DNA from: Hydractinia symbiolongicarpus
Lineage: Eukaryota > Cnidaria > Hydrozoa > Anthoathecata > Hydractiniidae
Assembly: GCF_029227915.1 (NCBI RefSeq)
Contig: NC_079875.1
Location: 4,278,001 to 4,342,000, forward strand
Direction: 5' to 3'
Length of the DNA stretch: 64,000 bases
The notes under the pieces are model-generated. The model saw only the letters and a list, made by a program, of their open reading frames with translations. It made no database searches and was not told the DNA's origin. Below, piece after piece: positions 11,401-19,461 of the stretch. Every line of letters starts with the position of its first letter. The first letter of the stretch is position 1. The translations under genes were made by a program, and so were the position numbers.

Positions 11401-11911
11401 CAACAGATCTACGTTCTAACATTTCAACTACTTCACCTGCTCTACCTCTCAGAGTACCAACATTTACACTAGCCATCCTCAACCTAGTGTTATCTACCTT
11501 GTGATGTGATAGCTGGGTAACGGTCTGACGATGCTCACATCTGACATCTGTCCTACCGTGCGCGACACCTTCACTCCTTAGAGTTCCAGCCCCGTTTACG
11601 CAGTTTGTCTGATTAACTATTCTTACGGCCATTAATAAAGAGTTTTGGCATTGTTTTACAGCTGGATGCCCTTCCTAGCGCCAACCGTTCACAGACCGGA
11701 CTGGGTGTTTTTTAAAGTGACACCATCACTATGTGGCATTTCATGGGACTTCCACAATCGCCCCTTTAAACTAAGGTATGGTGGAGGACGTTCAACTCCT
11801 CTCTTGTCTCTTAAGGAGACCCTTCACCTATTTCATACTTTTAAAATAACAAAACCATTGTGGTCGGTCTTGAGGCAACTTTTTCTCGCTAAAGTTATTC
11901 TTGTCACTTAA
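8415..11911 (-). mobile_element. Full-length RTE-like non-LTR retrotransposon (LINE)
   Basis: Read on the minus strand, the element has a leader of about 280 bp, an intact 1063-codon ORF and a 3' tail of GAT/ATGATG repeats at 8416-8432. The leader carries the motif GGATGCCCTTCCTAGCGCCA, which recurs in RTE-related LINEs and SINEs of many invertebrates. A second, 5'-truncated copy with the same tail lies at 53177-54030. The 5' boundary is approximate and no clear target-site duplication was found. The ORF has no stop or frameshift, so the insertion is probably fairly recent. It lies between LSG1 (start codon 8259) and whatever lies upstream. Confidence 0.88.
8441..11632 (-). CDS. LINE ORF: AP endonuclease - reverse transcriptase - PHD-like finger
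   Basis: The 1063-residue retrotransposon polyprotein begins with an AP-type endonuclease at roughly residues 50-295 (SVNVGTLRG, CVQEVRW, GGDFNGHVG, TQIDYFLVRK, SQHRLLVCD), which nicks target DNA. Reverse transcriptase follows at about 510-770, with QFGFVPGRGTTDA, FVDLEKAFDRVPR, GVHQGSVLSPLLF and the catalytic YADD near residue 743. A Cys/His cluster at about 798-840 (CGVCRKG, FCQTCKHWVHKKC, CKRC) resembles a PHD/RING zinc finger. The C-terminal region (YLGDMLG, LYEACVRSVMLYGSETW) is shared by RTE-like elements. All catalytic motifs are present. The last codons, PTHASMENGR then stop, are encoded by the conserved 3' end, which contains the 14-bp palindrome at 8455-8468. Long plus-strand frames within this span are antisense shadows. 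Confidence 0.93.
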   Translation of the reverse strand: MAVRIVNQTNCVNGAGTLRSEGVAHGRTDVRCEHRQTVTQLSHHKVDNTRLRMASVNVGTLRGRAGEVVEMLERRSVDMCCVQEVRWRGASVRFVEGRRARYKLFWIGNSDGYGGVGIFVAEKWVEKVIDVMRVNSHIIVIKFLIGNRIVTFLSVYAPQCGLSEEDKDKFYDELIAVTSKFGDTELVMVGGDFNGHVGKSSEGYRGVHEGYGFGSRNKEGERLLEFGMATDMVVCNTSFSKRQSRLITYESGGCKTQIDYFLVRKSDKKVVKDVKVISGEECVSQHRLLVCDIILKSVREAKRKYRPRRKVWKLKEEIVGRQFSAKVQQLAYNSQCDSDNVESTWTTLKNCLLEASDDTCGWTKGPARHRQTWWWNNEVDQCIKEKRKLWKEWKSGGSKNIYLEAKRQARTAVYKAKSEAERNRFADVLRREDQRNEVFKIAKQMKKTNQDIVGEKCIRNDEGVLASTEEEKRVAWKNHYQRLLNTEFDWDEDNLSDDDVVEGPAMQIKTEWVVEAIRKMKIGKAAGVSGIVAEMVKASGYIGVELITSLANQIIKDGAIWSEWQSSVIVNCFKGKGDALERGNYRGLKLVDQVMKVIERVIDKLLRERIDIDKMQFGFVPGRGTTDAIFLLRQLQEKYLGKRKNLYFAFVDLEKAFDRVPRKVIWWAMRKLGVDEWLVTMVQSMYSNARSRVRINDSLSDEFSVNVGVHQGSVLSPLLFILVLEALSMEFRTGCPWELLYADDLVLIAESMEELVEKFEKWKKGLEEKGLKVNTAKSKVMISSIAAKCDLVVGKWPCGVCRKGVGSNSIFCQTCKHWVHKKCSSISGRLRAGIQFVCKRCKGEIIKNEVFPALMMYNSGSLEIVNNFCYLGDMLGSEGGVGRSVTCRIGSAWKKFRELLPLLTSRVLSIEVKGRLYEACVRSVMLYGSETWAVKQEDLGRLERNDMRMVRWMCNASLRDRKSSDELRSRLSLCRIKDVIQIRRLNWLGHLERMEENNWVRKCRDLIVPGAKPRGRPRKTWQEVIRTDLIERKLSLDLTQSRSDWKRVINIPRPTHASMENGR

Positions 11912-12479
11912 AATGATGAAAAACAAAAAAAATATATAAAATCTTATGGTTTTAGTGCTTGCCATGCGATCTTTTTATAGGAAGATCTAAATGTAAAATC
12001 TTTTTACGGATCATAATACATTTCATAATGCATTTTTTTCAAGTGATATTAATCAAGATATGGTCAACATGGCGGATGGTTTTTAACAATCTTTAAAAGT
12101 TTTAATTGGGGAACTGTTTTATCTAAAAACGGTTAAATTTGAAATATTAAAATTTAGAAACAGAAGTGTTAAAGTTTGCAAGGGACTGCTTGGTGACCTA
12201 AATTGTGTTGAAGTCAGACATATTATATAAATACGGCAATATAATAGGTATGGGCACAATATAACTATGGGCACAATAAAAACAGATTGCAAAGTGTTTG
12301 TTGATAACCTGGCAGTCATTGGAAAATAATCAACTCAGCATGCCAGTTTTTTGCAAATTACAAGAAATACTTATTCTCAGCCAAAAACTGAGTTCTTCAA
12401 ATATGTTTCTCACTAACAGATCCCTAACGAATATAAGATGCTTGTATTTATGTCAGAGCAAAAAAAGAACACAACCTAT
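11912..12479. other. Non-coding, nothing firm
   Basis: AT-rich sequence between the LINE 5' end and a possible retroelement remnant. The frames here are broken by many stops. No RNA gene was recognised. Confidence 0.4.
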
Positions 12480-12484
12480 TGGGA

Positions 12485-12911
12485 TTATTGATTGAAACCA
12501 GGATGTGGGCAATTCAACAGAAGATGGACCAAACTAAACTTATTGTATTGGCATACACGGAAAGTTATGATAGAATGCATAGATGAGCACAGATGGGTAT
12601 ATTTGTCACCCATATAGAAAGAACATGTGAGAGAGCTGGAGATGAGACATGCTATCAAGATAAATGATAATGTTGGAAAAGTAAAGATCAATGGAGAAAA
12701 ATTGTTAAAAAGTTATAAGACGTTTGTCATTGACATTTCCCAGAAGGAAATATCCACTCATAAGAAGCTGCGATTGTATAATTTTGATGATTGGGAAAGG
12801 AAAACGTATCTTACAGACTTGAAACCAAGAGATGCAATAAGGGTACTGCAAGTGAAGCTCAATATAAAGGATGCAAAATCAAATAACAAGCATTTGAAAA
12901 AGGCAATTTAA
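12485..12911 (+). pseudogene. Possible LTR-retroelement integrase C-terminal remnant
   Basis: A plus-strand frame reads FNRRWTKLN near 12510. After stops and a frame change comes a 94-codon open frame (12627-12911) with HVRELEMRHAIK, LKPRDAIRVLQVKL and a lysine-rich end. Order and spacing loosely resemble the end of BEL/Pao or Ty3-type integrases (RRWT-x-EYL, LRE-x-HR, then G-x-DG-x-IR). The resemblance is weak and recalled from memory. No LTRs, protease or reverse transcriptase were seen nearby. It could equally be an unrelated remnant. Confidence 0.28.
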
Positions 12912-13545
12912 TTTTTATGTTCCAGGCCAATAAGAGCAATAAATCAATCACCCAAGATTACAATAATACAATAATTTAAACTGAGCGAGCAATCTGAATA
13001 AATAGAATAAGATTATAAACACATATTTTATCACAAAGTCTTTTATTTATTTTATTTTATCTTTTTTTTATATTTTGGTTCTTTTTTACTGTAAATAATA
13101 AGAAAGAGAACATTGATTTCTATGTGAGATGAATTGATATTGCTTAGGCAGAAAAAATTTTTTTGGAATTGGGGGAGCAATTAATGGTTCAGCTAGTTTC
13201 TCATTTCTCAGAATTGGAAGAGCCTTTAAACAAGAGCAATTGCTCTTCCGTTATAGATAGGCCTGTTGTTTCGTAGCTTTGGAAAATTAGTACTAATTTG
13301 ATCCCAGGTGGTCCCTAGTTACACACACAGAAAATGACATCAGTTATTTCCACTTGTTTCTAACTGTTTCTGTTACTCTTTGTAATTATGTAATATTTAA
13401 ATAGCTGATAAACAAATTAGATGTTATCGAATTTTCGCATTCTTGAGAAGAAAAAAAACTTTTGCTTTGAAAGGCCAATTTTTTGTCTCATTTAGTATTT
13501 TCAGTTACAGGCAACTTTTTGTAGTATTTCACCGTTTCACAGTAT
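12912..13545. other. Non-coding, with a dispersed repeat fragment
   Basis: AT-rich. The stretch near 13305-13355 (GGTGGTCCCTAGTTACAC followed by ATGACATCAGTTATTTCC) resembles sequence near 56910 and 57495-57530. This suggests a dispersed repeat whose ends were not determined. Confidence 0.35.
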
Positions 13546-13550
13546 AAGTT

Positions 13551-14974
13551 CAGGCTTTCTCAGGAGAGGCGTGCGATCACATGTGCATACCTTGGCACAG
13601 GCCTAAATCGTTTCAGGCGTTTTATTAATACCACGCCTGAAAAATAAATATTGAGTTTTCAAAACCAACCTAAAAATCCATTTTGTAGCGTTCGATGGTA
13701 GCCCTCGAAATAATTTTTGGGGACTTGTTTGACAAAACGTCGGACACTTTCAGATCTTAGAATTATTGAATAGTCCTAGTCCTTCAGTCTTTTTCTGGAA
13801 AGGCGTGCGATGCACACGCCTTGGCACACGCCTAAATCGTTTCAGGCATGTGATTAATCGCACACCTGACAAATAAATATTGAGTTATTCAAAATCAACC
13901 TTTAAAATCCATTTTGTAGCGTGTGATGGCAGCCCTCGAAAGAATTTTTGGAAACTCGTCAGACAAAACGTCTGATAGATTTCCGTCATGGTCGGACACT
14001 TTTAGATCTCAGAAATTAGTGAATAGTCCTGGTCCTTTTAATCCGCGAGCAAGCCTATTCATAGCCAACCTGACCATCCTAGCTAATTCACCGACTCCTG
14101 ACTTAGTTAAATGTACTATGTAGACATAAATCACTTTTGCTTGGCCCCTTCGTCGTTGGTAACCAGGTCTTACACAAGAAAACCAGCCATGCAGTTCTTA
14201 ACTAATGCGGAGGTGAACGCTGACAGAGCACGGATGAAGCAAGTCTGCAAAACTGCACTTATAGGCGGAATAGACATTTTATCATGGATTTAATTGTCGA
14301 TAATTTTTTCAGGTCCGAATTTAATGGATTTTTTCTTTATCCCTGTAAAAACGAAAACCACATGCGGTGTAAATTTTTTTGAAGTTTTACTGGTCTGGAC
14401 TGGTCCTTTCAATCCACGAGCAAGCCTATTCATAGCCAACTGAATTGATTTAATTGTAGATAATTTCTTTACAAAACAATGGGAAACCATAGCATAACCT
14501 TTCGACCTTTAAAAACGAAACCCGCGTGCGGTTCTTTTTTCTGTATAAATTTTGTTAAAATGTAGCTGAACTTTCTGAACGAATTTTGAAGTTTTATTTA
14601 AGCCATGTGGTAAAGAATTTTTTTTAATTTGAAAACAAAGCATATTTTTGCCTCCTCGCTTGTGATGACCTGAAAAATAAACAATAAATATAAAAATGAC
14701 AGTATAGTCATGCATACTATTTCGGACATGTAGAAAAGGAAGTTAAGATTGAGAGAGTTGCTATACCAGTAGACGCCCAATCATTGTGTTTGGGGTTCAC
14801 GATTTAAAACGTCCCCCACTTTTCTACCGCAAAATAAATTCGCATCAAAAATTAACCTTGGAGCACGTATCGCACACCTAACATCCTTTGCACGTGCCTT
14901 TTACATCGCACATGTTACTCGATTTACACATGTGAATCATCGTACACCTACTTAAATATTGCTGCAAAAACCTA
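13551..14974. mobile_element. Non-autonomous TIR transposon, copy 2 (5-bp TSD, doubled left end)
   Basis: This is the same family as 869-2118. The direct repeat AAGTT flanks it at 13546-13550 and 14975-14979. The left terminal segment occurs twice in tandem: at 13551 (CAGGCTTTCTCAGGA) and at 13785 (CAGTCTTTTTCTGGA). The copy is therefore 1424 bp where the other is 1250 bp. The right end (TTGCTGCAAAAACCTA) has diverged. No coding capacity was seen; the short frames at 13923-14293 are repeat-derived. Confidence 0.78.
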
Positions 14975-14979
14975 AAGTT

Positions 14980-15950
14980 GTTCGTTCATTCTCTGTATCA
15001 AAAAAGAAAGTATACAGAGTGAATTTATTAAGGCTTTGACCATGGACGTTGTGAATATTTCGCATTTTCTGAAAAAATACAATTTTCTGAATAAATAAAT
15101 GAAAATTTAGTATGTTATTGCCAATAATCCAACTTAAAACATATTTGAATGATTTGTAACTTTTCTTTTCAAAATATTTCACAAAAAAATTAATTGACTT
15201 TTCTTCATGGTCAAAGTTTACTTCAATTTTTCAATTTATTTAAACAATGGTTAGCTGAAACTGTGAACTTGTGTATATAAGAGATTAGCTTCAGAACAAA
15301 GAAAGAATGGAGGAAAGTGTTATGAAAAGCAGGCCTTTAAATAGACCATCAATTCAAAATTATTGCAGAGAAATATGGCAAAGTGACCAGGGTTTTAAGC
15401 TCGTAATATAAATGTATTCTAACAGCGGTAGTCTTTAATTATACTTTGCAGCTACTTATGGGACAAATGCTATTAAAAGTATGAAATTACAAGAAAAAAA
15501 AACAAGGACACATTTTGTCACAATATTAGTGTCGAAATTTATTATTTCCCATTTTCTGAGATAAATTTTGTATAACAGTAATGCTTGCAGACATTCTGTT
15601 AAGGTTAAATATATGACCTTTAGGAACGGAAGCTGTTATCAAGTAAACAATCTATCTTATCTATTTAATAAGACCTTCAGCTGGATTGTTTAAAATAGTT
15701 TCATATCACTTGTGGGGAAATTATATTATTGTGAAAAAATGTCAATTTTTATGCCACTTTTTTGCCAGTGGTTGAATTAATATATTTCTTCTTTTATTTA
15801 TCTTAAAAAAAATATTTTTTATAAAGTAATGTTTTTTTTAAATATCCTTTATAAATGACTTGCAAATGGTTTATAAAAGTTAAAAAGTTTGCGTATTTTT
15901 GCGCATGCGTGAGCATTTCTGTAGGTAAAAAATACAAACAACAGACAAGG
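14980..15950. other. Non-coding, nothing recognised
   Basis: AT-rich intergenic sequence without a credible exon, RNA gene or bounded repeat. Confidence 0.4.
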
Positions 15951-16141
15951 GGTTGTTGACAAACAGTTTTCGTCTCCGTTAACGGCAAATTGGTTGCTAG
16001 ACTTGGACCCCTCTCCCCCAGCCCCTTAACGGCAAGCCCATTTCCCCTAAGTTAGTTTTTGTCTCTGTTAACGACAAATTTGCCGTTAAATAGAATTTTG
16101 CTCCCCTCTGTGCTTTACGGAACAATTTTTGTGGAGACTTA

Positions 16142-17732
16142 CAGTACAGTCCAGATGTAAGCGTACGTGTACGCTCAACTTGCAAAAATAATTGCTTTCA
16201 TTAAAAAAAACAATAGGATAGCGAGTTCCTTTCAAATTGCGCGAAAATAATTGCTTCGTGTTAAAAACAAAAGCATAGCGAGAAACATTGTTTAAAAACA
16301 ATACTCTGCGCGAGAATAAATTAAACGCGACGGCCATTGAATTTTAATTTTTTTTAACAACGAAACTAATTATAGTAACGCGATTTTAATCTGATATATT
16401 TAAAATCACAAGCTCTTACTTTCAAAATGCGATCTAAAAAAACATTTCTATTGCAGTTTTTCGTTTTTAAACTTTTAAAATGCAATCTAAAAAAAAATTT
16501 CTATCGCCGTTTTTTGTTTTAAAACTTTTAAAATGCGATCTAAAAAAGCTTTTCTATAGCTGTTTTCCGTTTTAAAACTTTTATAATGCGATCTAAAATT
16601 ACATTTCTATCGCCGTTTTTCGTTTTAAATCTTTTAAAATGCATTTTAAAAAACATTTCTATCGCCGTTTTTCGTTTTTAAACTTTTAAAATGCGATCTA
16701 AAAAAACATTTCTATCGCCGTTTTTCGTTTTAAAACTTTTAAAATGCGATCTAAAAAAAAATATCTATCGCCGATTTCCGTTTTAAAACTTTTATAATGC
16801 GATCTAAAATTACATTTCTATCGCTGTTTTCCGTTTTAAAACTTTTATAATGCGATCTAAAATTACATTTCTATCGCCGTTTTTCGTTTTAAATCTTTTA
16901 AAATGCATTTTAAAAAACATTTCTATCGCCGTTTTTCGTTTTTAAACTTTTAAAATGCGATCTAAAAAAACATTTCTATCGCCGTTTTTCGTTTTAAAAC
17001 TTTTAAAATGCGATCTAAAAAAAAATATCTATCGCCGATTTCCGTTTTAAAACTTTTATAATGCGATCTAAAATTACATTTCTATCGCTGTTTTTCGTTT
17101 TAAAACTTTTAAAATGCGATCTAAAAAACATTTCTATCGCCGTTTTTCGTTTTTAAACTTTTAAAATGCGATTTAAAAAACATTTCTATCGCCGTTTTTC
17201 GTTTTTAAACTTTAAAATGCATTTTAAAAAACATTTTTATCGCCGTTTTTCGTTTTTAAACTTTTAAAATGCGATCTAAAAAAACATTTCTATCGCCGTT
17301 TTTCGTTTTTAAAGTTTTAAAATGCAATCTAAAAAAATTTTCAATCTTTGTTAAATAAAATAATTTCTATCGCGTAAAGGCTTTATTTTACCCGCGCAAC
17401 CAACAATGCCTTCTCGCTAGTCTATTTAGTTTTCACGCAAAACCTTTGTTTAATAAAAATATTAAACAATGGCTCTTCGTGTCACATTGATAGAGTTGAT
17501 AACATTTGCAATTATGCTATTGGGAATAGTTATGTTAACACTATTTAACAATAGTTACGCGCAGTTATAATAAGCTATTTTTTCTTCAATAATCTTTTGT
17601 TTATTACGCGCAAGTTAATGACTTACAAGACTCGCAAGATAATTAATAAGAACAAAAGACAAACAACTACCGCCTCCGAGAAAAAGGTGTGAAACTTGAG
17701 CGTACGCGTACGCTTACATCTGGACTGTACTG
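16142..17732. mobile_element. Tc1/mariner-like MITE (TA target) filled with a satellite
   Basis: Perfectly placed TA dinucleotides lie at 16140-16141 and 17733-17734. The 37-bp terminal inverted repeats begin CAGTACAGTCCAGATGTAAG and differ at one position. The TIRs contain a GTACGYGTACGC palindrome. The 1.59 kb interior has no transposase and is mostly the tandem array at 16422-17340. TA duplication and the CAGT terminus fit the Tc1/mariner superfamily; the family is otherwise unidentified. Confidence 0.85.
16422..17340. repeat. 52-53 bp tandem satellite, about 18 units
   Basis: The unit is CTTTTAAAATGCGATCT, then an A-run, CATTTCTATCGCCG, then TTTTTCGTTTTAAA. Eighteen units were counted by eye. 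Diagnostic variants (TATAATGCG, AAATGCATTTTAAA, AAATATCTATCGCCGATTT) recur in the same order in units 4-8 and 9-13, giving a higher-order period of about 264 bp. There are no unique spacers, so this is not CRISPR-like. Confidence 0.92.
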
Positions 17733-17927
17733 TATATGAACACAAGATACATTTTTTAACAACAAATTCTAGATTATGGCAGATTTTTACTGTCGAAACA
17801 TTTTCTAATTTGTTGAATTTTTTTCATTTTCCCTAAAAGAAACAAAAAAGGTGAGAAAGTGAAATTCATGCCAATTTGCCTTTAACAGAGACGAAAACTG
17901 TTTGTCGACAGCCTCCAACACTCTAAC

Positions 17928-18368
17928 GAGGGTGCCAATAAGCCGCATACGCCGTATAGAGTCCGGGCGTTTTCGCGCGAGTTAGGCGTTTTGAAACAAA
18001 TTCAAGTATTCGGCCAAAAAAACCCGCATAGGCCCGAACAATGCCCCAAAAAAAAACAGACACTAATATATGATTCAAAAAAACTATAAAAATTAAAATA
18101 AATTTACTATGTCGTAGCGAAGTTCTTAGAAGAACTGTTTTTGATGGTTTTTGAAAAAGTTTACTTTATAAATAACTTATATATAAACTTTATTAACTCC
18201 TTTCTCTTCAAGCGCCTTCTTCCCAACCATCGTCCGCATGGTTTGTTACAAGGAACTGCATTTCGGGAATGTTCTGGGCGAGTTCGGGAAAGTGCGGGCG
18301 GTTTCGGGGGACAACCGCCAATTTTATTTGAAAAGTAGCCCGGGCGTTTGCGGCTTATCGGCACCCTC
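17928..18368. mobile_element. 441-bp inverted-repeat element
   Basis: The left end GAGGGTGCCAATAAGCCGCA and the right end (reverse complement GAGGGTGCCGATAAGCCGCA) form terminal inverted repeats of about 26 bp with few mismatches. The interior is more GC-rich than its surroundings, with GGGCGTTTTCGCGCG and GGGCGAGTTCGGG motifs. Short overlapping frames on both strands look like chance. No target duplication was evident. Confidence 0.65.
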
Positions 18369-19461
18369 TTCCCCCCTAAGTGGTAATGTTTTTAAAATGC
18401 CCCCTAATGTTCATAAAATGAAATCAAAACAACTACGTCAAATTTAAAAAAGCTTTCCACTTTCTTGTTTTCGTTTGAAAATGTGGAGTAACAGAAGCAT
18501 TAAATATATATCATCACATATAGCTAGCTAGCTAGCTACATATCATCATAAAAAGAAAGTTCAAATTTTTAGATACGCTAGCTACTTCATTATAGACGTG
18601 ACACATCATCTCTAATATCTATTATTTATTTCTTAATATAATAGGAATGATATTCTGATATTTATAAACAAAATTTGGAGGAGACGTGCTCTCAAATTTT
18701 ATTTTTTTTAGAAGAAGCAAAAGATACCCTCGTCAGCATGTTGTCGAAGTAATGGTACCATTTTGGACCTTCTATTTGACATATTTGCTTATTTATTTTT
18801 TTCTTCGGTTTTTAAAACTTCTAAGCAACTCAAAATCCTAAGCCCCTGAGATCTCGTCGCAGACATAAACACAAAAACGTTACTAGGGCGATTATGGTAC
18901 GGATGTAAACAAACAAATATGGCACATGCGTTGTTCATAATGAGAAAACCTTTCATGTAGCACTCATTGAGATTCAAGTTCTATTTCTGATTTAAACGAT
19001 ATATATACATGTTAAATTCATTTATAAGCAATAAGTTTTACTCTATTACTGTATAAGCAATAGGTTTTACTACACTGTTCTATCTTTATCAATTTTCATT
19101 TTATTTAACCTTAATCTATTTAGCTATATATATTTTAGTTAAATTGTAATTATTTTAAGTATATTTATTTATTTTATAAGCATAGAACAGCATTTAGAAT
19201 ATGCACGCTTTTTATAGCAATTAGTAGAGCCTGAAATAAGGCTCCAACGCTTTAAAAACAACAATATTGAGCATTGGCTGTTCTTAATTTGGAGCAAATC
19301 TATTATAGCTGAGCTACTTAAAATCGTTCGAATAGCTATTATAGCAAATAATGTAAACCTAACTAATAAACAACTGAAGTCAAAACCTTCATTCAATGTA
19401 TGTTTTACGAGTGAGAGTATTTTCTTCAGGGTATAAAGTGACACTTATTTTTTAGGTAAAA
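18369..19461. other. Upstream region of CFAP161
   Basis: No coding signal was found. There is a TAGC simple repeat at about 18522-18538 (similar to 3196-3212) and AT-rich sequence up to the CFAP161 start codon. The CFAP161 promoter is presumably within the last few hundred bases, but no TATA box or other element stands out. Confidence 0.4.

Larger units (their letters stand above)
15951..17913. mobile_element. Outer inverted-repeat element hosting the MITE
   Basis: Positions 15951-15993 and 17871-17913 are inverted copies over 43 bp with four mismatches (GTTTTCGTCTCCGTTAACGG in the left arm). A second copy of the motif lies at about 16055-16090 on the left side (GTTTTTGTCTCTGTTAACG). The mariner-like MITE 16142-17732 sits between the arms, which is best read as a nested insertion. 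No target duplication was identified for this outer pair. Confidence 0.55.

Noticed and set aside
16422-17340. Regular repeat array that could suggest a CRISPR locus
   Set aside because: Units are contiguous with no unique spacers, the genome is eukaryotic and the array lies inside a TA-flanked MITE.
18522-18538. TAGC repeats here and at 3196-3212 as a shared element
   Set aside because: Simple-sequence tract only; the flanks are unrelated.
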